Positions 30,901 through 38,792 of a stretch of 64,000 bases of DNA are shown one piece after another. How positions within the stretch are numbered: position 1 is the first letter of the stretch; each line of letters begins with the position of its first letter. The translations under genes and the position numbers were made by a program. The stretch comes from a bacterium (GTDB lineage Bacteria; Myxococcota_A; Polyangia; Nannocystales; Nannocystaceae): assembly GCA_024742475.1 (NCBI GenBank), contig JANSYI010000011.1:1-64000 (forward strand), in the 5' to 3' direction. The notes beneath the pieces were generated by a model. That model was not told the DNA's origin. It did not search any database and was given only the letters and a program-made list of their open reading frames with translations.

Positions 30901-31007
30901 GCCAGGCTGGAGACCAGCCAGACGAACACCCCCAGCAAGACGGCGCTCAGCCGCGGCCATACCGACGCGCGTGACGTCGGCAGCAGCCGCGGGCGCGTCG
31001 AAAGCAT
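27915..31007 (-). CDS. Gluzincin protease / TolB-like propeller / outer-membrane barrel fusion
   Basis: A 1030-residue exported protein joining three parts. After a signal peptide (residues 1-43), a metalloprotease-like domain carries HELVH (144-148) and WFIEG (E187). Residues ~330-640 form a WD40-like propeller with repeated S-P-D-G motifs (EPDVSPDGRTVVF, SPKWSPDGERVAY, SPSWSPDGRYILF, QPRVSHDGERLAY). The remaining ~370 residues are alternating amphipathic strands ending in Phe, with RGYGVGAAQGRYFARATAEYR resembling the RGY motif of Omp85/D15 barrels. So a peptidase and propeller are tethered to an outer-membrane pore. TACACT lies 7 nt before the ATG. It leads a three-gene operon with the carboxylase-like protein. 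Confidence 0.8.
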   Translation of the reverse strand: MLSTRPRLLPTSRASVWPRLSAVLLGVFVWLVSSLAPSFASASNPDVKWKTIETEHFYVHFWSGQEDHAERTAMLAEKAYAELTQAWGHDVFLKTHITITDSQDAANGRATANPYPQIVNYVTAPESLSVLEAYDDWIDILTTHELVHVVHLDTVHGIARAINAVFGLGVLGKITTPNIVQPRWFIEGVATAQESKYSSMGRLRSAQFDALLRMAVLEGSFQTIDQVSNNARVFPHVTSVYLYGGHFMHYIIARYGEDKLRELSHVYATQVIPYGINKALEKVLGITFYQLWDEFKEDTTRRFRAQARRIRARGLRQGRRLTFGGETTQYPFWSRDDAYIYFYKGDGHRDEGVKRISATGGRIREGVGIGRQGADVDLQQVFDMENPGGASFVGATGDIVFDQTGVYDFRYRWSDLWRWNGGDPRGAEQLTFGLRASEPDVSPDGRTVVFRRNDAAQSRLGFLALDTGDVRELPPIDRVSQVYSPKWSPDGERVAYSGFVEGGYRDIYVHEVATGTTRRITADRHIDMSPSWSPDGRYILFGSDRDDVYNIYAWDTEAQTLHQVSNVLGAAFQPRVSHDGERLAYVGYNKNGYDLWVMDFDPEQWLPVMPSVSDLPPVSDPKPQLPGQNGRPLSLGSHRYRAIETFYPRLFFPTAFDFQSSDFGTGLGFETGITDVLGYHSALMFFNYNADQRIASGAMAYTFDRLWPAFRFSASRGLVNRTSGFTRFDYDRPLGAQNDTYVLTGYRERVSTLSVGTSLPVVRHAQHSASFGAEYVWRRWENLDANSAAVDPNAPVTRLPEVGDAAEVALSASYSNESDGAGRFTYGTEQGRSVSVRVGVIDRRLGGDFGDINTSVSYNETIPMPWRGHQSLALRWRGGAAAGGFRNRGAFCVGDFIAGGDAIRALLGRTGFGTSGCSLLRGYGVGAAQGRYFARATAEYRIPLADVDRGVGTLPAFLTRVGMIPFVDVGNAWTDPTDVRDVLVGSGAALVFSFRMGYGEGVNLFLKYAHGFMRSLGGADTFRLVVSTSF

Positions 31008-31014
31008 GAGCGGG

Positions 31015-31020
31015 AGTGTA
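31015..31020 (-). promoter_or_regulatory. Possible -10 hexamer TACACT before the protease-barrel gene
   Basis: TACACT on the minus strand ends 7 nt before the ATG at 31007; no ribosome-binding site precedes the start. Consistent with a leaderless transcript. Confidence 0.4.
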
Positions 31021-31042
31021 ACGCACTCACACTCACGCTTAC

Positions 31043-31927
31043 CTATGCTGGCGCACCCAGAAGTCGAGCCAGCTCGGCGGGTCGCTCGTACGCCGGGTTG
31101 TGTCCGCAGCCGTCGATCAGGACCTCGCGCGCCGCCGGAAGCAGCGCCGCCAGCCGAGGTGCCTGCTCGGGTGGCACGATGGCGTCGCGGTCGCCCCAGA
31201 TGAGCGTGGAGGGCACCTTCAGCGCCGCGAAGCGATCACGCAACCGGACCACACTCGGCAGCTGCACGAGCATCGCGTACGCCGCCTCGCGCCCGCCCCA
31301 GCGGCACAAACGGTCCCAAAAGACGTGCGCATCGCCTTCGTCGAGCAGCGCCGCCGTCGACAGGCTCTGCTCGAGGAATCGGACGAGGTCGGCGCGGCGG
31401 AGCGCTCGGCGGAACACTTCGAGACCAAGCGAGGGCGCCACCGCGAGCGTCCCCTGAAGCGGGAGGCTGACCGTGAGCGCGAGCGGGCTGATCAAGAACA
31501 CCTCGCTGACCCGCTCGGGCCGCGTCGAGGCAAAGACGGCGGCGACGGTGCCACCGAAGTCGTGCCCCGCGATCGCGCACACGGGCACGTCGAGCGCGTC
31601 GAGCGTCTGCTCGACCGCGCTGGCGAGCCACTCGAAGCTGTACTCGTCCACCTCGGCGGCGTTGGGCCGATCGCTGTCGCCCGCGCCGGGCAAATCGATC
31701 GCGATGACGCGGCGGTCGGCGGCGAGCTGCGGGATGACGCGGGCGTAGGCGTGGTGGGTGAGGAACAACCCGTGCAGGAGCACCAGCGGCGGCTTCCGGA
31801 TCCGTGCCGCGGGCGGCTGCACGTCGCAGACGAACACCCGGCCGAAGGGCAGCGGGACCAGCCGCGTCGCGTCGGTGACGTGGGCAGGGAGCCACGGAGC
31901 CCCAGGTTCGACCGCTGCGGTACTCAC
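31043..31927 (-). CDS. Alpha/beta hydrolase with Asp nucleophile (epoxide hydrolase/dehalogenase type)
   Basis: A 294-residue alpha/beta-hydrolase. The oxyanion motif is HGLF (52-55). The nucleophile elbow reads GHDFGG with Asp (D123) instead of Ser, as in epoxide hydrolases and haloalkane dehalogenases. IWGDRDAIVP supplies the acid (D248) and DGCGHNP the His (H276). The real substrate is unknown. Start is GTG at 31927, overlapping the ptsI stop (GTGA), so it is the last gene of the PTS operon, an unusual partner. Confidence 0.8.
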   Translation of the reverse strand: MSTAAVEPGAPWLPAHVTDATRLVPLPFGRVFVCDVQPPAARIRKPPLVLLHGLFLTHHAYARVIPQLAADRRVIAIDLPGAGDSDRPNAAEVDEYSFEWLASAVEQTLDALDVPVCAIAGHDFGGTVAAVFASTRPERVSEVFLISPLALTVSLPLQGTLAVAPSLGLEVFRRALRRADLVRFLEQSLSTAALLDEGDAHVFWDRLCRWGGREAAYAMLVQLPSVVRLRDRFAALKVPSTLIWGDRDAIVPPEQAPRLAALLPAAREVLIDGCGHNPAYERPAELARLLGAPA

Positions 31928-33774
31928 CGCGGTGTCCCCTTCTCTTGCGACGTCTGCGTAGCCTCGGCCGCCAGCATCTGGCCGCCTCCATGATCGAGGT
32001 GCTCGGGGAAACGCGCTCGCATCTCTCGCACGACGAGTCTCTCCGCATCCGCGACGTCTTCGACCTCGAGCACCCTGCGCGCCAAGTCCACCATCTCGGC
32101 GTGGTCGGAGCCACGGATGATGTTCTTGATCACCGGGATGGCCGAGGGGTGCATGCTCAGCTCGCGAACGCCCAGGCCCAGAAGCACCCAGGTGTAGCGC
32201 GGATCCGCGGCGAGTTCGCCGCAGAGACTGACCGGGATGTCTGCGTTGCGGCCCGCCTCGCACGCGCGCTGGATCAACTGGAGGATCGCCGACTGCAGCG
32301 GACGATAGAGGTAGGCCACCTCGTCGTTCTCCCGATCGATCGCGAGCGTGTACTGGATCAGATCGTTGGTACCGATGCTCATGAAGTCGACGTATCGCGC
32401 CAGGCGATCGGCTTCGAGCGCGGCGGAAGGCACCTCGATCATGATGCCCACCGGCACGTCCTGCGCGTAGGCGAGGCGGGCGTCTTCGAGCTGTTGCCTC
32501 GCCTCGGCCACGGCCTCGAGCGCGAGCTTGAGCTCGGGCAGGCTGGTCACCATGGGCAACATGATCCGCAAGGGCCCGTGCAGCGCCGCCCGGAGGAGGC
32601 CACGCAGCTGCGCGAGAAACCAGTCGCGGTACGCCAGCGACAGCCGCAGGCCTCGGACGCCGATGGCCGGGTTGGCCTCGGTCTCGTCGTAGTGAAGCAA
32701 GGGCGTCTGCTTGTCGGAGCCAAGATCGAACGTGCGGAAGACGACCGGATACGGCGCCATCTTTCGCAGCACGTGCTTGGCGTGACGATAGTGTTCTTCC
32801 TCGGACGGGGTCGTGTCGCGACCCATATAGAGGAACTCGGTGCGGTACAGCCCCACCCCCTCGGCGCCGTGAAAGCGCGACGAGGCGACCTCTTCGCTCA
32901 GAGCCACGTTGGCGCGCAGGGTGATGCGCTGGCCGCAGCGTGTCATCGCCGGCAGGCCGTGCTCGCGCTGCACCTGGTCCTCGAACTCGTCGTAGCGGCG
33001 CCGGGCGTCGTTCCACTCGTCGAGTTCGGCCTCGGAGGGGCGCAGCAAGACGACGCCGTGGATCGCGTCCACGACGACGGTGTCGCCGCGCTCGACGACC
33101 TCCTCGACGTCGTCCACGCCAACGACGGCAGGCAGCTCCATCGACCGGGCAATGATCGCGCTGTGGGCCGTGAGCCCTCCGACCGCGGTCACGATGCCCA
33201 CGATGTCGCTGCGCACCAGATCGGCCGTATCGGCAGGCGAGAGGTCGTGTGCGATCACGACGGCCCCCGCCGGAGGGCGAAGGGTCACCGGCGCGTCGCC
33301 TTGCAGGTTGGCCAACACACGCTCGGCGAGGAACGTGATGTCGGAGCTGCGCTCGCGGAAGTGCTGCGCGTCGGCTTGCTCGAGCATCTCGCGGATCTCG
33401 TCGGCGACGCGAGCGAGGGCGCACTCGGCCCCGATGAGCTCCTCGAGCACGATCTCGGCGACCCGCCCCGCGAGGTCGGGGTCCTCGAGCATCAGCTTCT
33501 GCGCGGTGAGGATCTGCCGGTGCTCACCGTGGGGGAGCCGGCCACCGATCACCTCGAGCTGCGACTGGGTCTCGGCGAGCGCGGCCTCGAATCGCGACAG
33601 CTCGCTCTCGACGTCGGAGCGCTCGATGTCCCGGGTCTCGACATGCCGCTTGCGGCGATCGACGACGTACGCAGGACCGACCGCGATGCCCGAGCTGACG
33701 GCGATGCCACGCAGCGTGCGAGCGTGACCGGGCGGCCGCACCTGCGGACCTGAGCGGGCGCGAGGCTGAGTCAC
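31924..33774 (-). CDS. ptsI: PTS enzyme I (phosphoenolpyruvate-protein phosphotransferase)
   Basis: Takes phosphate from phosphoenolpyruvate and passes it to HPr. The 616-residue protein has the phospho-His motif GGLTAHSAIIARSMELPAVVG (H204), the HPr-binding helical insert, and the PEP-binding barrel with ALSEEVA, FRTFDLGSDK, EANPAIGVRGLRL and SIGTNDLIQYTLAIDR, plus the C-terminal Cys motif VSLCGELAAD. It is ~40 residues longer than E. coli EI at the N-terminus. GTG start overlaps the ptsH stop. With no EIIB/EIIC nearby it probably serves a signalling phosphorelay. Confidence 0.95.
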   Translation of the reverse strand: MTQPRARSGPQVRPPGHARTLRGIAVSSGIAVGPAYVVDRRKRHVETRDIERSDVESELSRFEAALAETQSQLEVIGGRLPHGEHRQILTAQKLMLEDPDLAGRVAEIVLEELIGAECALARVADEIREMLEQADAQHFRERSSDITFLAERVLANLQGDAPVTLRPPAGAVVIAHDLSPADTADLVRSDIVGIVTAVGGLTAHSAIIARSMELPAVVGVDDVEEVVERGDTVVVDAIHGVVLLRPSEAELDEWNDARRRYDEFEDQVQREHGLPAMTRCGQRITLRANVALSEEVASSRFHGAEGVGLYRTEFLYMGRDTTPSEEEHYRHAKHVLRKMAPYPVVFRTFDLGSDKQTPLLHYDETEANPAIGVRGLRLSLAYRDWFLAQLRGLLRAALHGPLRIMLPMVTSLPELKLALEAVAEARQQLEDARLAYAQDVPVGIMIEVPSAALEADRLARYVDFMSIGTNDLIQYTLAIDRENDEVAYLYRPLQSAILQLIQRACEAGRNADIPVSLCGELAADPRYTWVLLGLGVRELSMHPSAIPVIKNIIRGSDHAEMVDLARRVLEVEDVADAERLVVREMRARFPEHLDHGGGQMLAAEATQTSQEKGTPR

Positions 33775-34040
33775 AGCTCTCCGAAACCGTCGTCCACCAG
33801 CTTGCCGAGCGCGGCGCAGGCCTCATCTTCTTGCTGGCCTTCACATCGAACGGAGATCGTCGTCCCCTTGGCCGCGGCCAGCATCAACACGCCGAGGATG
33901 CTCTTGCCGTTGACCTCACGACCGCCGCTCCCGATGAACACCTCGGCCTCGAAGGTGTTGGCGAGCGCGACGAGCTTGCTCGCCGCGCGCGCGTGCAGAC
34001 CAAGGTCATTGACGATGAGGTGGTCACGACGAGAGGACAT
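33771..34040 (-). CDS. ptsH: HPr phosphocarrier protein
   Basis: 89-residue phosphocarrier between enzyme I and EIIA. The phospho-acceptor His is H16 in NDLGLHARAASKLV and the HprK target Ser is S48 in NGKSILGVLMLAAAKG, so both regulatory and transfer sites are kept. The adjacent hprK supports Ser phosphorylation. It overlaps EIIA by one base and ptsI by 4 bp. Confidence 0.95.
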   Translation of the reverse strand: MSSRRDHLIVNDLGLHARAASKLVALANTFEAEVFIGSGGREVNGKSILGVLMLAAAKGTTISVRCEGQQEDEACAALGKLVDDGFGEL

Positions 34041-34471
34041 CAGGCTTCCTTCGGTTCCGCGGATGGAGGCAGGGGCACGGCGCTCACGCTCACGGCTCGC
34101 TGTCCGCTTCGGGCGCACGCTTGGGCGAGCGACTCGGGCGTCGCGGAGTCTCGGTCGAGACTGGAGAGTTTGAGCAACATGGCGAGGTTGAGCCCCGAGA
34201 GCAGTACCACGTGATGGTCCTGCCCTTCTCGGCGGCCACACTGGCATGGGCTCGCGCCCATCAGATCGATCAGCATCAGGACGCCGCGCCCCTGGTCGAC
34301 GTCGTCGAGAGCCGCGCACATCGTCGCGGTGAACGTGTTCGAGTCGCCCACGCCTGCATCGAGCGCGATGACGCCATCGAGCGAGCCTGCCGAGACGATG
34401 CCCCTCGCCGCGCGGAGCAGGTGACTGGCGGTCTCGCCATGCCCCACCACGACCACGCCGACGCCGCTCAT
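34040..34471 (-). CDS. PTS EIIA component, mannose family
   Basis: 143-residue EIIA-Man-type domain. The phospho-acceptor is H11 in VVVVGHGETASHLL, and VLMLIDLMGASPCQC is the family core motif. It stands without EIIB, EIIC or EIID, so it cannot transport sugar by itself here. EIIA-Man orphans next to hprK and rapZ are seen in many proteobacteria that use the PTS for regulation only. It overlaps rapZ by 4 bp. Confidence 0.9.
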   Translation of the reverse strand: MSGVGVVVVGHGETASHLLRAARGIVSAGSLDGVIALDAGVGDSNTFTATMCAALDDVDQGRGVLMLIDLMGASPCQCGRREGQDHHVVLLSGLNLAMLLKLSSLDRDSATPESLAQACARSGQRAVSVSAVPLPPSAEPKEA

Positions 34472-35328
34472 CGCCCCGTGCCTCCGACGTCGCGGTGCCG
34501 TACGACGATCCGGGGCACGGGCTCCATGAACGCGTCGCCCTTTTGCAGCCGCCGCTTGAGCGCCTCGACGAGGGCCACCGAGCGGTGTTGGCCACCCGTG
34601 CAGCCGACCGCGACGGTGAGATACGAGCGCCCCTCGGCCGCCGAGCGCGGCGCGGCGAAGCGGACCAGCGCCTCGATGTGCCCCAGGAGCGTCTGCGCGT
34701 CCTCTTGCGCGAGCACGTACTCGGCCACGGGCTGGTGCAGCCCCGAGAGCGGCCGGAGGTCCTCACGCTCGTAGGGGTTGTCGAGGAAACGAGCGTCGAG
34801 CATCACATCGGCTTCGCTGGGCACCCCGTTTCGGAAGCCGAACGAGGTCAGCACCAGGCGGAGCGTCCCCTGGCTCCCGAAGCGGTCTCGCATGAGCTGA
34901 CGCAGCTGCCGCCCGGTGAGCGTCGAGGTGTCGATGGGTCGCTCGGCCATGGCGCGGATCGGGCCCAGCAGCGTCCGCTCCCGGTCGATGGCTTCGGGCA
35001 GGTCGCCCATGGGGTGGCGCCGTCGCGTCTCGGAGTAGCGCCGCACCAGGACGTCGCGCGCGGCCTCGAGGAAAAGCACCTCGACCGAGTGACCGGCGGC
35101 GAGCAGCTGCTCGTGAATCTCACCGAAACGAGACAAGTACTCGGCATCTCGCGCGTCGACCACGACGGCGACGGGCCGATCGTCCTCGGTTCCACGGACG
35201 CACTGCATCAGCGCAGGCAGCAGCACCAGCGGCACGTTGTCGACGCAGTACACCCCGAGGTCCTCGAGGGCGTGCAAGGCGGTGGACTTGCCACCGCCGC
35301 TGAGTCCCGAAATCACGAGCAAATCCAT
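34468..35328 (-). CDS. rapZ: RapZ/YvcJ family nucleotide-binding protein
   Basis: In E. coli RapZ is the RNase E adaptor that directs decay of the sRNA GlmZ and so controls glucosamine-6-phosphate synthase; in other bacteria its role is less clear. The 286-residue product has the Walker A GLSGGGKST (8-16), VYCVDNVPLVLLP, a Walker B-like AVVVDAR and the C-terminal motif AVGCTGGQHRSVALVE. All are intact. It lies 2 bp after hprK. Confidence 0.93.
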   Translation of the reverse strand: MDLLVISGLSGGGKSTALHALEDLGVYCVDNVPLVLLPALMQCVRGTEDDRPVAVVVDARDAEYLSRFGEIHEQLLAAGHSVEVLFLEAARDVLVRRYSETRRRHPMGDLPEAIDRERTLLGPIRAMAERPIDTSTLTGRQLRQLMRDRFGSQGTLRLVLTSFGFRNGVPSEADVMLDARFLDNPYEREDLRPLSGLHQPVAEYVLAQEDAQTLLGHIEALVRFAAPRSAAEGRSYLTVAVGCTGGQHRSVALVEALKRRLQKGDAFMEPVPRIVVRHRDVGGTGR

Positions 35329-35330
35329 GG

Positions 35331-36350
35331 CTACTCGACCTCCGTCACGCGGATCATGTTGCTGTTGGTCTTCTGCACCGGCTCGACCGTCCCGTCGCCC
35401 TGGGCGCGAATGCTCTCACGGATGCGCGCGTTGACCTTCTCCTGGAACTCGCGCGCGGAGTCGTGGCCGCGGTACTTGAGGATCTGGTTGCGTGCGACGA
35501 CCTCGATGAGCGAGGCGATGTTGCGACCGGGTCGTAGCGGAATCCGCACCAGCGGCACGTCGACCTGCAGGATCGGCCAGACCTGAGCCTCGGTCCCGAG
35601 TCGATCGTAGTCGCCTTCGTGCACCTCGCTCAGCTCGACCACCACTTCGATCTTCTTGTTGTCCCGCACCGCGGCGACGCCGAAGAGGTGGGTGATGTTG
35701 AGGATGCCCATCCCGCGGATCTCCATGTGGTGCTGATGGAGTTCCGTCGCTGCCCCCCACACCGTATCGGGCGGCCGCACGGTCACCTCCACCACGTCGT
35801 CGGCCACCAGCCGATGCCCCTTGAGCACGAGGTCGAGCGCAGCCTCGCTCTTGCCGACACCGCTGCGCCCGATGAGCAGCACCCCGACTCCGAGCACATC
35901 GACGAGGACGCCGTGAATACTCGCGGTCGGCGAAAGCAGCTCCTCGAGCCGTCGCGTCATCCGCGTGATGAAGGTCGATGTCATCACCTGGGTGCCCAGG
36001 ACTGGAATCCCCCTCTCCTTCGCCTGCTCCATCAGGACCTCGGGTGCTTCGAGGCCCCGGGTGATCACGAGCGCACAGGGGTCCTTGTCGAGGAACTTCG
36101 CGAGGCCGGCCTTCATCTCCTCCACGTCGGAGGTGTGGATGTAGTCGATCTCCGAGAGGCCGAGCACCTGCACGCGGTCGGCGTAGACGTGCTTGGTGAA
36201 CCCTGCGAGCGCCAGCCCGGGCTTTTGGATCCGCGGCCGCGTCGTACGCCGATCCAACCCGCCCCAGCTCGAGAGCGGATGCAGCCCCAGCGACGACACG
36301 TCGTCGTCCTCGAGCAGCTGAGAGAGCGCGACCGCATTCTCCTTAGGCAC
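35331..36350 (-). CDS. hprK: HPr kinase/phosphorylase
   Basis: Bifunctional enzyme that phosphorylates and dephosphorylates the regulatory Ser of HPr in response to metabolites. 339 residues; Walker A GRSGVGKS at 161-168, the catalytic HRLVADD (179-185) and the signature EIRGMGILNITHLFG (210-224). Start is GTG at 36350; AAGGAG seen nearby is inside the gene, and a TATCCT hexamer lies 7 nt upstream. It begins the operon hprK-rapZ-EIIA-ptsH-ptsI-hydrolase. Confidence 0.94.
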   Translation of the reverse strand: MPKENAVALSQLLEDDDVSSLGLHPLSSWGGLDRRTTRPRIQKPGLALAGFTKHVYADRVQVLGLSEIDYIHTSDVEEMKAGLAKFLDKDPCALVITRGLEAPEVLMEQAKERGIPVLGTQVMTSTFITRMTRRLEELLSPTASIHGVLVDVLGVGVLLIGRSGVGKSEAALDLVLKGHRLVADDVVEVTVRPPDTVWGAATELHQHHMEIRGMGILNITHLFGVAAVRDNKKIEVVVELSEVHEGDYDRLGTEAQVWPILQVDVPLVRIPLRPGRNIASLIEVVARNQILKYRGHDSAREFQEKVNARIRESIRAQGDGTVEPVQKTNSNMIRVTEVE

Positions 36351-36357
36351 TGGGGGC

Positions 36358-36363
36358 AGGATA
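36358..36363 (-). promoter_or_regulatory. Possible -10 hexamer TATCCT before hprK
   Basis: TATCCT ends 7 nt before the GTG at 36350 and matches the -10-like pattern at other transcription-unit starts here. No ribosome-binding site is present upstream of the start. Confidence 0.4.
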
Positions 36364-36632
36364 GACGCTCGCCCACGTGCGGGCTACGCCTCCCCTCGTC
36401 GCCCCCTCCCCCGTTGGGTGAGGAGGCGGCTCCTCCGGGGAGGCTGCAAGCCGCGCTTGTGCTCGGTCGCTGCCCCCAGCCCTCCTCTTCCGCTCCGCGG
36501 CCCTCCGGGCCCCTCCGCTCTCTCTCCCCGGACAGCTCGGGAGTGGGTGCGCGGAGTCCGTTCGCCTACACGACCTGCCGGCATCGCTTCGCTCGCCTCA
36601 CACCGCACCGCGGCGCTACCCACGAAGCACCG

Positions 36633-36872
36633 CGGCAGGAGAGCGAGCCGCCCCGCAGGCGCACGACCCACAACCCATCCCAGCAGGAAAGCGAGCCGCC
36701 CCCCTGCGGCACGACCCACCACGCTACTCAGCAGGAGAGCGAGCCGCCCCCCTGCGGCACGACCCACAACGCATCCCAGCAGGAGAGCGAGCGGCCCCGC
36801 AGCGGCACGACCGACGACGCCACTCAGCACGAGAGCGAGCGGCCCCGCAGGGGCTGCGCAGCGCTAAAGAAG
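36633..36872. repeat. 48 bp tandem repeat array, five units
   Basis: Units begin near 36633, 36681, 36729, 36777 and 36825, each starting GGCAGGAGAGCGAGC or a variant such as CAGCAGGAGAGCGAGC, and ending CACGACCCACAACGCATCC or similar. Period is exactly 48 bp, i.e. 16 codons, so frames remain open but only encode a repeated 16-residue string. There are no unique spacers, so it is not a CRISPR array. Confidence 0.8.
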
Positions 36873-36956
36873 GCAGAAGCGTCGACGTAAACCCCCCTCG
36901 CAGCCTCCCGGCAGGAGCCCTCTCTCACCGAAGGGGAGAGGGCGACGAAGGGAGGC
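36825..36956. repeat. Direct duplication, copy 1 of ~130 bp
   Basis: Matches 36981-37112 almost base for base at an offset of 156-157 bp. Both copies contain GGGCTGCGCAGCGCTAAAG, a CGTCGACGTAA segment and the hairpin GCCCTCTC/GAGAGGGC (36917-36924 with 36936-36943 here). The loop differs (CACCGAAGGG versus CACCCGCAGGG). Confidence 0.8.
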
Positions 36957-36980
36957 CCCCTCACGACCGACGACGCCCCC

Positions 36981-37112
36981 CAGCACGAGAGCGAGCGGCC
37001 CCGCAGGGGCTGCGCAGCGCTAAAGAAGGCAGAAGCGTCGACGTAACCCCCCCTCGCAGCCTCCCGGCAGGAGCCCTCTCTCACCCGCAGGGGAGAGGGC
37101 GACGAAGGGAGG
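36981..37112. repeat. Direct duplication, copy 2 of ~130 bp
   Basis: Second copy of the duplication starting at 36825. Its right third is also the right-hand arm of the inverted repeat bounding the island. It ends 6 bp from the rpoN stop codon. Confidence 0.8.
37073..37100 (-). terminator. Hairpin downstream of rpoN
   Basis: Perfect 8 bp stem GCCCTCTC (37073-37080) / GAGAGGGC (37093-37100), beginning 18 nt after the rpoN stop on the minus strand. It has no U-run. It probably ends or stabilises the rpoN transcript and is part of the duplicated repeat. Confidence 0.4.
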
Positions 37113-37117
37113 CGTAG

Positions 37118-38596
<1,479 letters not shown>

Positions 38597-38792
38597 GTAG
38601 GGTCGATCGTCTCCTTACGCCCGCGCGTCGGGCGACCTCACCTTAGCAGCTTTGCAGGGACTGTGCCCGAACCAACTTCGGCGGTAGGTGCCCAGCCTAC
38701 GTAGAGATTCCAGAGGCTTAGACGACGATCCGGTGGGATACGGCTGGACATGGGCCGCCGGTTGTGGCGACCGACCAGCGGCGGGACACGAC

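Larger units (their letters stand above)
36383..37117. repeat. Non-coding repeat island with ~68 bp terminal inverted repeats
   Basis: A 735 bp stretch without a convincing gene between rpoN and hprK. Its left end (36383-36450) is an inverted, roughly 85-90% identical copy of its right end (about 37047-37117); both read GCTACGCCTCCC inwards, then a TCGTCGCCC core and a GGCTCCT...GGGAGGCTGC end. Inside are a 48 bp tandem array and a ~130 bp direct duplication, listed separately. Open frames through it are only repeat translations. The right end abuts the rpoN stop codon. I see no transposase and no clear target-site duplication. It could be a miniature non-autonomous element or an expanded intergenic repeat. 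Confidence 0.75.

Noticed and set aside
36384..36830. A 148-residue repeat-containing minus-strand frame with 16-residue repeats
   Set aside because: The open frame follows from the 48 bp period; the region is bounded by inverted repeats and shows no start-site signals.
36633..36872. Regular repeats that could suggest a CRISPR array
   Set aside because: Units are contiguous 48 bp copies with no unique spacers and no cas genes nearby.
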